From NCBI GenBank assembly GCA_965279005.1, contig CBDIHK010000023.1:186001-250000 (forward strand): a stretch of 64,000 bases of DNA, read 5' to 3'. This DNA comes from Planctobacterium sp965279005. GTDB lineage: Bacteria; Pseudomonadota; Gammaproteobacteria; Enterobacterales; Alteromonadaceae. Shown piece after piece: positions 8,372 through 18,146 of the stretch (the stretch's first letter is position 1; every line of letters starts with the position of its first letter). Position numbers and translations under genes: made by a program. The notes below the pieces were generated by a model. That model saw nothing but the letters and a program-made list of their open reading frames with translations, did not search any database and had not been told where the DNA came from.

Positions 8372-10441
8372 GTGATTGAACTTGTCGAACAACTTGATGC
8401 CAACCAAGTCTATAAACGCTTGGTGCTTTCCTTGCTGGAAAGTGAAAACCTGGACGACATTGTCTGGAAAGTGGCGCAAGAAGCCATCGGCAAATTAGGT
8501 TTTGAAGACTGCGTCGTCTACATCCTGGACAACCACAACACCCTGATCCAAAGAGCTGCATTCGGTCCAAAAAACCCAGATGGCAGGGAAATCAAAACGC
8601 CCATCACAATTCCCTTGGGTGAAGGCATTGTAGGCACCGTTGCCAAAACTGGCATTCCAGAGCGAATTGACGATACCCGGCAGGATCCGCGCTATATTGT
8701 GGATGACGAGATCAGGTTATCTGAACTCACGGTTCCCATCGTCTATAACGGCAAAATCTTAGGGGTTTTAGATTCCGAAAATAGCCAGGTAAGCTATTTT
8801 ACAGACGCCCACCTGGAACAATTTATCACTATTGCCAAATTGGCTGCGCCAAAAATCTTCCATGCCTTAGCAGCAGAACATTTAGCGGAATTGAACAGGA
8901 CGCTACAGGATAGCAATACCCGGTACCAGCACCTTATCGAGCAAAGCCCAGATGCCATCGTTGTGCACCAGCACGGACGCATTGTGTATTACAATGGCGC
9001 TTTTGCCAGCATGGTATTGAGCCTGCATGGCGAACTCTTGCTGCAAAGGGAGATTTGGGATTTTATTCCTGAACAGCACCATGAACTATTTTGCAAGTCA
9101 CTAGAAAACCAAAAAGACTTTGACACCTGGTGCGAAATTGAATTGACCACACGCTATTGCACCCGGGTGTCTGTATCCAGTTCCAGCGTAACCATTCCCT
9201 TCAAGGATGGCCATGAAGCCATCCAGACTATTTTTCACGATATTAGCGTGCACAAACGCAAGCAACGGGAGCTTGAAATTGCCAGTGAAAATGCTGAAAC
9301 CGCCAACAAAATCAAAAACCAGTTTCTATCGCGTATCAGCCATGAGTTGAGAACCCCATTGAACGCCATAATTGGTTTTGCCCAACTGCAATCGATTAAG
9401 TTTCCAGATCTACCTGAAGAAGCCAACCATTTCACCGACGAAATCTTAACCGCAGGTGAACATTTACTGGCATTGGTGAATGATATTCTGGATATTAGCC
9501 AAGTTGAGCAGAAACAATTACCTATTAAACTGGTTGACTGTGATCTTTACCCGGTATTGGAATCCTGTATTTCACTTATTAAGCGCGACGCGGAAAAAAA
9601 TAAGATCGAGGTTATTTGCAACAACTTCGATTACCAGGTAGTTGCCGATCCAATGCGCCTAAAACAGGTCTTGGTTAACTTGCTCAGCAATGCAGTCAAA
9701 TACAACCATGCCAACGGGAAAATCATTGTGCAGGCGCAACGGGTGGCCAGCAATGCCATTGAACTCCAGGTCACAGATACCGGGATAGGTATCGCTGCAG
9801 ACGAGATGGAACACATATTCCAACCCTTCAACCGGCTTAAACAAGCCGAACAACACCATTTTGAAGGTGCCGGTGTTGGCCTTAGCTTGACCCATTCACT
9901 TTTGCAAGAAATGCACGGTAGTATCCGCGTCGAGAGTGAACCAGGGAAAGGCAGTACATTTAGCGTCACCCTAAAAACCCCCGAATCTCCGCTGGCCAAT
10001 ACAAACGAACAAGTCCAAAGACCAGAGCTAGAGGTGTTTACTAAAATAGATCTCGACCTTTTGTATGTTGAAGATGATTGGGCCAGTACTGAACTGGTAA
10101 AACGGGTCTGTGCACTGGTGCCCAACGTTACTCTGCATACCGCCACTGATGGCATGCAAGGTGTGGAGCTTGCCCTTAACCAAGATTTCGATTTGATCAT
10201 GTTGGACATGAATTTGCCTGACATTAATGGCATCGAAGTCCTGCAAAAAATTCGCGCCGCTAAGCCTGGGTCAAACATTATCGCCCTGAGTGCCGATGCT
10301 TTGCCGGAACAAATTGACAAAGCCATAGCGGCAGGATTTGACTTTTACCTAACCAAGCCGCTGCATCTGCCTGAATTGCTGTACTATCTGCGCTTGTTAA
10401 ACACTAAACAGCGTAGTACCCAGAACCAAGTATCCGCTTAA
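8372..10441 (+). CDS. Hybrid sensor kinase GAF-PAS-HisKA-HATPase-REC
   Basis: A soluble 689-residue kinase starting at GTG. A GAF domain (about 10-160) is followed by a PAS domain (about 185-295). The dimerisation domain has His324 in FLSRISHELRTPLN, and the ATP-binding domain shows the N box LVNLLSNAVKYN and the G boxes DTGIGIAADE and GAGVGLSL. A C-terminal receiver (about 565-680) has the phospho-acceptor Asp near residue 612 in LIMLDMNLPD. There are no membrane segments, so the GAF/PAS pair probably senses an intracellular ligand or redox signal. No Hpt or output regulator is adjacent. The next gene is the Amt-chemotaxis fusion 176 bases on; a functional link is possible but unproven. Confidence 0.88.
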   Translation: MIELVEQLDANQVYKRLVLSLLESENLDDIVWKVAQEAIGKLGFEDCVVYILDNHNTLIQRAAFGPKNPDGREIKTPITIPLGEGIVGTVAKTGIPERIDDTRQDPRYIVDDEIRLSELTVPIVYNGKILGVLDSENSQVSYFTDAHLEQFITIAKLAAPKIFHALAAEHLAELNRTLQDSNTRYQHLIEQSPDAIVVHQHGRIVYYNGAFASMVLSLHGELLLQREIWDFIPEQHHELFCKSLENQKDFDTWCEIELTTRYCTRVSVSSSSVTIPFKDGHEAIQTIFHDISVHKRKQRELEIASENAETANKIKNQFLSRISHELRTPLNAIIGFAQLQSIKFPDLPEEANHFTDEILTAGEHLLALVNDILDISQVEQKQLPIKLVDCDLYPVLESCISLIKRDAEKNKIEVICNNFDYQVVADPMRLKQVLVNLLSNAVKYNHANGKIIVQAQRVASNAIELQVTDTGIGIAADEMEHIFQPFNRLKQAEQHHFEGAGVGLSLTHSLLQEMHGSIRVESEPGKGSTFSVTLKTPESPLANTNEQVQRPELEVFTKIDLDLLYVEDDWASTELVKRVCALVPNVTLHTATDGMQGVELALNQDFDLIMLDMNLPDINGIEVLQKIRAAKPGSNIIALSADALPEQIDKAIAAGFDFYLTKPLHLPELLYYLRLLNTKQRSTQNQVSA

Positions 10442-10605
10442 TATTTTTAGCTCTGCCGGGTGCCCGCTACATTCGAATAACCACCTCTTCCATGTCCGTG
10501 AATAAAATTTGGCATCACAATTGCGTTGTAGCCACGACCCCACTCGATTTTCTGTTTTAAAAAAGCTGGCGAAGACCGGTTAGTAAGAAGTTTTTCAACA
10601 GCTAA

Positions 10606-10613
10606 TAGGAGGT
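10606..10613 (+). promoter_or_regulatory. Strong Shine-Dalgarno for the Amt-chemotaxis gene
   Basis: The sequence taggaggttgtt lies directly before the ATG at 10618. This is a near-perfect anti-16S match at good spacing and fixes the start of the transporter-like protein at the residue expected for Amt proteins. Confidence 0.75.
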
Positions 10614-10617
10614 TGTT

Positions 10618-12810
10618 ATGGACACACAACAAAATCTCAACTTATTGTGGATTTTAATTGCCGCGGGTTTAGTCATGTTTATGCAGGCAGGCTTTACCTT
10701 GCTTGAATCGGGGCTGGTTAGGGCAAAAAACAGCTATAACGTGGCCATCAAGAACATCAGTGATTTTTTGGTTGCCGTTATCGGTTTTTGGTTAGTGGGC
10801 TTTGGCCTCATGTATGGCCTGGAAAGCAATGGATTCACGGGCTGGAGTGGTTTTGCCGGGAGCGAAATAAGCAGCCCGGAGCAAATGGCTTTTTTCATTT
10901 TCCAGGCCACCTTCGTTGGCACGGCCGCGACAATTGTAGCCGGCGCCGTGGCAGAGCGCGCCAAGTTCCACGCCTACCTTATCGTCTCCCTTGTAATAAG
11001 TGTGCTGATATATCCCGTCGCAGGCCATTGGGCCTGGGGCAGTTTCTTTGGATCACCTAACCCAGGTTGGTTAGAACAGCAAGGATTTGTGGATTTTGCT
11101 GGCTCCACTGTGGTGCACTCAGTCGGTGCATGGGTTGCACTAGCGGGGGTAATTGTACTGGGACCGCGCATTGGCAGGTATGACCCGCAAGGCAACCCAG
11201 TACCCATTCCGGGACACAACCTGCTACTTGCAACCATTGGCGTATTTATATTGTTCTTTGGCTGGTTCGGCTTTAATGGCGGCAGCCAGCTTGCGGCTGA
11301 CGAAGCAGTACCGGGCATTATCCTTAATACCCTACTATCTGCCTGTGCTGGCGGTTTGGTTGCCATATTGACCTCTAGCATTTTAAACCAGGGCTTGGTA
11401 AGCGTTGAAAAAACCCTCAATGGCATCCTAGGTGGGCTGGTCAGCATTACCGCCGGCTGCGCCGTTCTCTCCCCAAGCATGGCGCTGGTCATGGGCGCAG
11501 TTGGCGGCCTGGTTGTGTATTTTTCAGAAGAATTTTTGTTGCGCGGGTTGCGCTGCGACGACCCGGTGGGCGCCATTGCAGTGCACGGATTCGCCGGCAT
11601 TTGGGGAACCCTTGGCCTCGCGCTGCTAGCCAGCCCGGACGCCTTGCCGGCAGGCAGCAATGCGGCACAGTTCATTGTCCAGCTCAAAGGGGTGGCTGCG
11701 TATTTTGCCTGGTCATTTGGCCTTGGCTGGCTCTTGTTTAAAGCCTTACAGCTGATGCACGACCTAAGGGTTACACCAGAAGAAGAAGCCAAAGGCTTGA
11801 ATGTGGTCGAGCACGGTGCCAAAACCATATGGCTAGATACTATGAAAACGATGCAAGAAATTGTCGATAGCCGCGACTTGTCATTGCGCGCCCCGGTGGA
11901 GGCTGGCACCGAATCCGGTGAGACGGCAATGGCCTTTAACCAGCTACTCGATGGCTTCGAAAAGGGTATCCGCGCCATGTCCTCGGTGACAGACAATGTC
12001 GGTACCCTGGCACAAGACATTGCGCAGCAATCGGATAGCGCCAAACACAGCAGTGAATCCCAATTGCTCAATATGCAGGACGTTAACCGGTTGATGGAAC
12101 AGCTAAGCGCACAGGCACAACGCATGGAACAATGTGCCACCGATGGTGCCAATCAGGCCGATTCGGCGCGCAATACCATCCAGGCAGATGCAACCCAAAT
12201 CAAAACTTTGACCGCCCAAGTAAAATACCTTAACCAGAGCCTAAATGAGGCCAGCTCTAAATCCGCCTCGCTGGCGCAGAAAGTCAGCTCCATCAGTGGT
12301 GTGATAGACCTCATACACCAAATCACGGAGCAAACCAATTTACTGGCATTGAACGCAGCCATAGAATCTGCCAGGGCTGGGGAGCATGGACGTGGCTTTG
12401 CGGTTGTGTCTGATGAAGTCAGGCAGTTGTCATTTAGGACGAAGGAAGCCACCAACCAGATCCAGCGGCACATTACCGAGTTGCAAAAAGAAAGCACGCT
12501 AACAGCCCAAGAGTTGAAGAGTTTTGCCCAAAGTGCCAGTACCTCAGCAGAAGATGCGGAAAGGGCAAGCGAATCACTGCAGGATATACTGAATACTGTC
12601 AATGGCATATTGAACCTGAGCCAAACCATTGGCGAGGCGTCTGCAGAGCAAAAACAGCATGTCCACAGCATCAAAAAGCAGCTGGCAGACATTACCCATG
12701 ACAGCCAGAGAAACCACAAGACCTACCGCGATATCCAGTCCGATACCAACGAGCTTAACCGCAATATGGATGACTTGGCGGCAGTGGCCAGCGTATACAA
12801 AACGGCGTAG
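10618..12810 (+). CDS. Ammonium transporter (Amt) fused to a methyl-accepting chemotaxis signalling domain
   Basis: A 730-residue fusion. Residues 1-385 are an Amt/Rh-type channel. Asp159 and His167 lie in DFAGSTVVHSVGAW, the second pore histidine His323 in GAIAVHGFAGIWG, and the conserved AVAERAKF follows the third helix. So both twin-histidine residues of AmtB are present. Residues 386-405 (EEEAKGLNVVEHG) match the regulatory tail of AmtB. A HAMP-like connector follows (about 405-450). Residues 455-730 form a chemoreceptor cytoplasmic coiled coil whose hairpin tip ITEQTNLLALNAAIESARAG (569-588) continues into GRGFAVVSDEV. Predicted role: binds or conducts ammonium and signals to CheA/CheW. 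No CheR pentapeptide is seen at the C-terminus, and no glnK, che gene or other amt lies nearby. Confidence 0.93.
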   Translation: MDTQQNLNLLWILIAAGLVMFMQAGFTLLESGLVRAKNSYNVAIKNISDFLVAVIGFWLVGFGLMYGLESNGFTGWSGFAGSEISSPEQMAFFIFQATFVGTAATIVAGAVAERAKFHAYLIVSLVISVLIYPVAGHWAWGSFFGSPNPGWLEQQGFVDFAGSTVVHSVGAWVALAGVIVLGPRIGRYDPQGNPVPIPGHNLLLATIGVFILFFGWFGFNGGSQLAADEAVPGIILNTLLSACAGGLVAILTSSILNQGLVSVEKTLNGILGGLVSITAGCAVLSPSMALVMGAVGGLVVYFSEEFLLRGLRCDDPVGAIAVHGFAGIWGTLGLALLASPDALPAGSNAAQFIVQLKGVAAYFAWSFGLGWLLFKALQLMHDLRVTPEEEAKGLNVVEHGAKTIWLDTMKTMQEIVDSRDLSLRAPVEAGTESGETAMAFNQLLDGFEKGIRAMSSVTDNVGTLAQDIAQQSDSAKHSSESQLLNMQDVNRLMEQLSAQAQRMEQCATDGANQADSARNTIQADATQIKTLTAQVKYLNQSLNEASSKSASLAQKVSSISGVIDLIHQITEQTNLLALNAAIESARAGEHGRGFAVVSDEVRQLSFRTKEATNQIQRHITELQKESTLTAQELKSFAQSASTSAEDAERASESLQDILNTVNGILNLSQTIGEASAEQKQHVHSIKKQLADITHDSQRNHKTYRDIQSDTNELNRNMDDLAAVASVYKTA

Positions 12811-12833
12811 TTTGTAACCCGTTCAAATATTTA

Positions 12834-12855
12834 CGGGCGCCATGTTTGGCGCCCG
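12834..12855. terminator. GC-rich hairpin between convergent genes
   Basis: cgggcgcca and tggcgcccg form a perfect 9-bp stem with a 4-base loop, placed between the stops of the Amt-chemotaxis gene and the convergent lipoxygenase gene. There is no clear T-run on either side, so it may be a weak or Rho-assisted bidirectional terminator. Confidence 0.55.
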
Positions 12856-12877
12856 AGTAAACCTGCTGGGGATTATG

Positions 12878-14953
12878 CTAGATATTAATGCTAGGCGGGA
12901 TCTGACTCGGCAATAAGTAGGGATACGGGGTTTCCCTGGTTTCGTTTTGCGCGGCAATATGCTTCTCTATCCTGTCTAGCGCCTGGTTGAACCTGTCTAG
13001 TGGTCCATTGGGACGGGTGATCTTGTCATCGCCAAACCAGGGCAAATAAGGGAAGGTATTGCTGCGGTACTCACCCAATTTGCGGTAGTAAACTGAACCC
13101 AACAGCACCAAGGTACTGATTTGCACAATTGACGGCACAAAGGGCGGTAGCATGTCAGCCCAGCCCTGTTCGGTGCCAGGGAAAGGCTCTGTGCCATAAA
13201 CGGCGGCAGACAACGCCGGTGGATAACTCATCAAAGTGCGCTGCGGGAAGTTGACCGCGGCATGCTGGGCACTGGAAGTAAAAATGATCATGGTCAGCAC
13301 TTCAGCTAGTTGCGCTTTAGTTTCAACCACTTTAAACCCGGCAACCTGGCCATTATTAATAATATCCTCCGCCCAGGCGATCAGCTCCCCGTCACCCGCC
13401 ACGTCTTTGTCTGATTTATAATAAACATCTACGTAGTCAGTGGTCCAAACATGGATCGCATCCCAAATCAAGATGGCGTCATCCCGGTACGGGTAATCGG
13501 GCAATATTTCCTTGTCGTCAACACCCCGGTTTTTGAGGTCGGTTTTAAGCATATTTTGGTAAAAATCGTAGTTAAGCCGGTCTTTGCCCGCGATCTGTTG
13601 GGTTTCGTGGATGCTACCGCCAAACACCATATTGATTGGACCGTCTTCAGCGATCAGGGATACCGCAGCCGCCTCATTAATAAACAAAGTGCCTTCAAAG
13701 TGTGGTACCAACAGTACCCATATAGGATGGCGACGGCACAGGTTGCGGTGGGTGGCAACAGCCACTGCCTCTGCCATTAGGTGGGTGCGAGCCAGGTGCA
13801 CAAATAGCTCGTGGTAGTTGCCATCGGCATTTTGCACTATGGTCTTGGCTTGCATCCATTTCCAATAATTTGGCGCATTAGGGCTTTCTACCGCATAAAC
13901 AATATCATCTTTGTCCGCGGTTTGTTTGGTTTGGATTGCCACGGGTTTTAGCGACGTACCGCCTTTGGGTCGGGCAAAAAAGGCAATTGGCGAGGGCACA
14001 AAACGGGGGGCATATAATTCACTGGGTTGCTCGGTTAAAGATTGCAACTCGCAATAGTCACAAACAAACAAGCGCTTTTCAGCAAGCGCTGCTTCCAGGG
14101 AATCATCGTCACCCATAACTGATTTATAACCCTGTTCAGTGATGCCATAATTATCTTTTAGACCTGATATAAGGCTTATCAGCATTGGGTTTGGGCCTTG
14201 GGTGCGGTACTGGCTAAAACTGGTATTAGTGGCGAAGTCTTGCGCAATTTTAGGCACGGGTAGCGATTGGAACATCTGGTCGTAAAACTCAGCTACATTG
14301 TCCAGCGCTTGTTCAGGCAAGCGCCCTTTCAGCCCCATGATGGTCTGGTTCAACTTGCTGAATTGGGCAACCAAGCCTTTGCCAATATCATTGAGCTGCT
14401 GTTGCTCAGGATTATCCGGCGCATCATCCCCAGACAAGCCGAGCACGTCTTCAGCCTTTCCCGCCAGGCTTTTAGTAACACCGGTTACTAATTCAACGGC
14501 ACCGTCGATGGACTCTTTCACCATGTTGGCTGAGAACTTTAGGGTTTCCACCAACTTTTCATTAAAATCCTCTTCGCCCTGTTTACCGAGCAAAACCTTA
14601 GCGGCCGTGTGGCTGCGTTGCAGTATTTCCAAGTGGTCAACCAACTCTTCTACCACTTTTTTGACTTCTTCGTCCGCCTCTTCCTTGAGCACTTCGATCA
14701 AGTTAATCACAATTTTGATTACGACGTCTGTCACCTGGAATATCCAAACCAGGGTTGGCCGGGAGCCATAAGGCACGACCAACGGGATTTTGGTTTTAAG
14801 CAGTGGAACCCCTTCCAGGTTCGGGCTGCTAGTTGTCCATTCATAGTTCTTTTTTGCAACCTCTAGCTGGGCTTTGCGCAACGCTGTGTTCAGCCAATCA
14901 TGTTTCGGAAGACGAGGCTTGTTATAGCCAAATACACTGTTAAGAAAGATCAT
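12878..14953 (-). CDS. Bacterial lipoxygenase (polyunsaturated fatty acid dioxygenase)
   Basis: A 691-residue protein of lipoxygenase length. The metal-binding helix reads HELFVHLARTHLMAEA followed by ATHRNLCRRHPIW. By alignment with plant and animal lipoxygenases the non-haem iron ligands are His386, His391, His564 (SSAQHAAVNF), Asn568 and the C-terminal carboxylate of Ile691. All five are present, so the enzyme should be active. It inserts O2 into cis,cis-pentadiene fatty acids to give hydroperoxides. Residues 75-240 carry a long helical insertion rich in Glu and Lys. No clear signal peptide is seen, unlike the secreted LoxA of Pseudomonas aeruginosa. It is a single gene, convergent with the Amt-chemotaxis gene. 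Confidence 0.88.
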   Translation of the reverse strand: MIFLNSVFGYNKPRLPKHDWLNTALRKAQLEVAKKNYEWTTSSPNLEGVPLLKTKIPLVVPYGSRPTLVWIFQVTDVVIKIVINLIEVLKEEADEEVKKVVEELVDHLEILQRSHTAAKVLLGKQGEEDFNEKLVETLKFSANMVKESIDGAVELVTGVTKSLAGKAEDVLGLSGDDAPDNPEQQQLNDIGKGLVAQFSKLNQTIMGLKGRLPEQALDNVAEFYDQMFQSLPVPKIAQDFATNTSFSQYRTQGPNPMLISLISGLKDNYGITEQGYKSVMGDDDSLEAALAEKRLFVCDYCELQSLTEQPSELYAPRFVPSPIAFFARPKGGTSLKPVAIQTKQTADKDDIVYAVESPNAPNYWKWMQAKTIVQNADGNYHELFVHLARTHLMAEAVAVATHRNLCRRHPIWVLLVPHFEGTLFINEAAAVSLIAEDGPINMVFGGSIHETQQIAGKDRLNYDFYQNMLKTDLKNRGVDDKEILPDYPYRDDAILIWDAIHVWTTDYVDVYYKSDKDVAGDGELIAWAEDIINNGQVAGFKVVETKAQLAEVLTMIIFTSSAQHAAVNFPQRTLMSYPPALSAAVYGTEPFPGTEQGWADMLPPFVPSIVQISTLVLLGSVYYRKLGEYRSNTFPYLPWFGDDKITRPNGPLDRFNQALDRIEKHIAAQNETRETPYPYLLPSQIPPSINI

Positions 14954-15196
14954 AAATACTCCGACCTGGGTAATGTGAGCCTGTTGAAAGTTGCAACGTC
15001 CGTGGCACTGGGGGTCATTTCTATCAGTGGGCGAATGCTTGCAGTTAAGGTTAATTTTTTACTTAATATAATTAGAAAAGTAATTCTAAATGTGCAGTAA
15101 CTTTGGCTACATTTTGTAGTGCTATGATTTTGAAGGAATTGTTATTGTGAACCAAGGGCTGGCAGCATAGCAGCAGCCCCTTGCGAACTCATAATG

Positions 15197-18007
15197 CTAT
15201 TGCGAGTTCAACCAGACTGTCCAACCCAAGGTCCAATTGTTTTGGTTTTCCTCCACAGCCCCGATAAAGGTTACCGCATCAAAAAAGCTAGATACTGTGG
15301 ATACGTCGGTTGCGGTTACGCCCAATTCAGCGGAACCGCTAACATAGCGTTTATAAGCAGCTGCTCCTGGATCCTCTATAAGGGTATCTGTTGTAACTGT
15401 ATTGTTGGCTTGGCCTTGGAACCAAGCTTGGACACTAAAAGGGTCGCCGCCAGTTTCACTGAAAATCTCTTCACAGCTGGTGCTGAGCATTGTGGATTGC
15501 ATAGTTAATACACCCGTCAGATTGGTCGCAGAACCACCTGAGGCTGCAAAAGTGGAGTCTTGGTCTATATCCAGGCAGGCGTCGCCAAAACCAGCCACTA
15601 CCGAATTGAAAATATTGGCGCCGGTGCCCTCGCGCAATAAGATCCCTTGCTCACTTTCGCCCCCCGCATTGGCTGCACCAACAATGGTAGCATTGGCAAT
15701 TTGTGGCTGGGATCGGGGCAGGAAGTCATTACCAGCGCCATTGTTTTCGCCTTCGATACCTTGATCAGAATTAAGCTGGTTAAGATTTTGCACAATCACT
15801 ATATATTGGATTTTACCGCGCCAGCCTTGCGTCCAAGCTATGCCGTCGTCATCTGCTCCGGTTACCACTAGGTGTTTGGCCTGTACCGTGCCACCAAAAA
15901 ACTGGATACCATCATCGGCACTATTGTGGACTTGCAGGTAATCCACTTCGGTACCTGCACCCACGCCTTGGAAACTAATGCCATTTAACTCATCATTAGC
16001 AGCAATCGGATTGCCAGCATACAACACCCGGGTATAGAACAACTGGCCACTATCATCCATGTCGTCGACACCACCATACAGCCCACTATCGCCCTCGCCA
16101 TCTGCTTCACAAATACCCACGCCATTACAGGTATTGAGCGTGGCACGGCCATTAATCACGATGCCGCCCCAAGCTGCAGTTGTAGTATCTAGGTTTAGGG
16201 TATCTGGCATGTAACCTGTGAAGGTCACTGGCGCGCTTAAAGTGCCGTTGGAGTAAATCTTGGAACCTCGGGAAATGATCAAATAGGAACCTGTATCAGC
16301 ACCTTGCACAGTTACGCCAGGTTCGATGGTCAAGCTGGCCGCTGCACCGGACGCCCAAAGATTGGCGGGATCCGGACCTAAATCTGCTCCAATCACAACC
16401 CGGCCATCCAGGATATAATCCAGGCCAGACACCAGGGTAAGGTCGCTAGTATAGGTACCTGCTAGGACACAGGCACCATTGGCATCCTCAAAAGTACCAA
16501 CGGGACATTCAGGTGCTGGGTTTAGGCCATGAGTCCAATTCAGCGTCCAGTTATCTTCTGCTGCTGGAGAACGAACCGCCCCGGCATAGCCAGTACTGTC
16601 AAAAAAACCATCAAAACGCAGGGATGGATCTACCGCCATTACCAGGTTTTCGGCAGCACCATTAATAAATAGGTTTGATAGCGAGGTTGTACCAACAACA
16701 TTGTTGGCTTGGTTATTAAAAAAGGCATCAAGCTCAAACAGGTTGCTATCGCTTTGGAACACCTCAGCGCAATCCTGTCCCAACAGGGTACTATCGATAG
16801 TAAGCCCACCGCTGAGCTCGGTTGCACTGCCACCAGCTGCAATAAAGGTGGAGTCATGGTCAATATCCAGGCAAGCGTCGCCAAAGCCAGACACTACCGA
16901 ATTGATAATGTTAGCGCCCGTGCCTTCACGCAACAGAATGCCAACATCACTTTCTCCGCTGCGTTTACCCGCACCAACCAGTGTCATGTTGGCTAGCTGC
17001 GGCTGGGATCTGGGCAGGAAGTCATTACCATCTTCGAAATTGTCACCTTCAATGCCTTGATCGGACGAAGGTTGGTTTGGGTTTTGGATTACAACGACGT
17101 GCTGCGCCTTGCCACGCCATCCCATGGTCCAATCCAGGCCATCATCGTCAGCGCCGGTGATGGCTATGTATTTTAATTGTGCAGTACCACCCAATATCTT
17201 TATGCCATCGTCAGCACTATTGTGCACCTGGATGTACTCAAGCACAGTACCTGAACCAACGCCCTGCAAGCTCAGGCCATTTAGCTCATCGTCAGCCCTA
17301 ATGGGGTTACCCGCGTAGCGTATCTGCACATAGCGCAGCGTACCACTAGAATCGCCATCATCCCCTCCTCCGTAGAAACCAGTATCGCCTTCACCATCAG
17401 CTTCACAGATCCCATTACCATTGCAGGTGTTTAAGCTAGCAAGACCATTGATCACCAGCCCACCCCACTCGGCGGTGAATGGCTCCTCTAAGACCGCCCC
17501 GTCAAAAGCAAACCGTTGTCCAGGCAATCCAAGTTCCTCGGCAAAGCCCAAATCATGGGCAGAGGTAAAAACAATGGGGGCGAGCTCCGTGCCTTGTGCC
17601 TCAATTTGGGAACCACGGGAAACGACCATTAAATCACCTACTGAAGAGCCATAGATAACGACGCCGGGTTCGATGGAGATTGTGGCTGGGTCACCAGCTG
17701 CAGCGCTGCCATCAGCGCCCACATCCACACCTATCCTAACCGCGCCTTGCAACTGGTAAATGTTGCCTGCAGTGAGGATCAAATCATCAGTAATAGTGCC
17801 CAAAAGCGCACAATGCTGGTCATTGCCAACGGGCTCAGGCACCGTGCCACTTGGGCAGCTGCCATTGTCGGTAGGGGGGGGCGTGGTGCCAACATCAGGT
17901 AGTTCAATCCCTGAGTTGAAGCTGATATGCAAACGGTCGCAAGCAACCAATGCCAACAACACTGTAACGAACAAAGCTAGCTTCTCGAGACAACCTAGTC
18001 TGCGCAT
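15197..18007 (-). CDS. Lipoprotein made of two tandem copies of a beta-helix-like module
   Basis: The start is taken at MRRLGCLEKLALF (18007), which gives a lipoprotein signal ending LLALVAC. The frame is open nine codons further. The mature protein has two homologous halves of about 430 residues. Both contain SIEPGV/TIEPGV, a CNGxGICEADGEGD motif, HNSADDGI, TGADDDG, WRGK, SDQGIEG, NDFLPRSQPQ, ILLREGTGAN and GFGDACLDID. This repeated pattern suits a right-handed beta-helix or Ca-binding surface protein. The function is unknown. The Asp/Gly-rich motifs suggest calcium binding, by inference. A paralogue-like duplication within one gene is clear at DNA level too, with a period near 1.3 kb. Confidence 0.75.
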   Translation of the reverse strand: MRRLGCLEKLALFVTVLLALVACDRLHISFNSGIELPDVGTTPPPTDNGSCPSGTVPEPVGNDQHCALLGTITDDLILTAGNIYQLQGAVRIGVDVGADGSAAAGDPATISIEPGVVIYGSSVGDLMVVSRGSQIEAQGTELAPIVFTSAHDLGFAEELGLPGQRFAFDGAVLEEPFTAEWGGLVINGLASLNTCNGNGICEADGEGDTGFYGGGDDGDSSGTLRYVQIRYAGNPIRADDELNGLSLQGVGSGTVLEYIQVHNSADDGIKILGGTAQLKYIAITGADDDGLDWTMGWRGKAQHVVVIQNPNQPSSDQGIEGDNFEDGNDFLPRSQPQLANMTLVGAGKRSGESDVGILLREGTGANIINSVVSGFGDACLDIDHDSTFIAAGGSATELSGGLTIDSTLLGQDCAEVFQSDSNLFELDAFFNNQANNVVGTTSLSNLFINGAAENLVMAVDPSLRFDGFFDSTGYAGAVRSPAAEDNWTLNWTHGLNPAPECPVGTFEDANGACVLAGTYTSDLTLVSGLDYILDGRVVIGADLGPDPANLWASGAAASLTIEPGVTVQGADTGSYLIISRGSKIYSNGTLSAPVTFTGYMPDTLNLDTTTAAWGGIVINGRATLNTCNGVGICEADGEGDSGLYGGVDDMDDSGQLFYTRVLYAGNPIAANDELNGISFQGVGAGTEVDYLQVHNSADDGIQFFGGTVQAKHLVVTGADDDGIAWTQGWRGKIQYIVIVQNLNQLNSDQGIEGENNGAGNDFLPRSQPQIANATIVGAANAGGESEQGILLREGTGANIFNSVVAGFGDACLDIDQDSTFAASGGSATNLTGVLTMQSTMLSTSCEEIFSETGGDPFSVQAWFQGQANNTVTTDTLIEDPGAAAYKRYVSGSAELGVTATDVSTVSSFFDAVTFIGAVEENQNNWTLGWTVWLNSQ

Positions 18008-18146
18008 AGTCCCCCCACTCTGTTTCGGAGGCATTTCCAGGAATAATGCACACTAACACAGGCTTACTGACAGGAAATTGCTTCAAATCAAACTACGCAG
18101 AAAAGGCCACACTGTTCTAAACTGGCTGCAATCGAGGAGGCATATC

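Noticed and set aside
9631..10326. 231-codon open frame antisense to the hybrid kinase gene
   Set aside because: Overlaps the conserved ATPase and receiver domains and has no recognisable motif.
10447..10632. 61-codon minus-strand frame in the gap before the Amt fusion
   Set aside because: No ribosome site, and it overlaps the strong Shine-Dalgarno and start of the fusion gene.
10974..12152. 392-codon open frame antisense to the Amt-chemotaxis gene
   Set aside because: It is the shadow of a strongly coding frame; the translation has no domain and is Ser/Pro/Cys-rich as expected of antisense frames.
15152..15183. Imperfect hairpin (aagggctg / cagcccctt) past the duplicated lipoprotein gene
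   Set aside because: Mispaired bases and no T-run; too weak to call a terminator.
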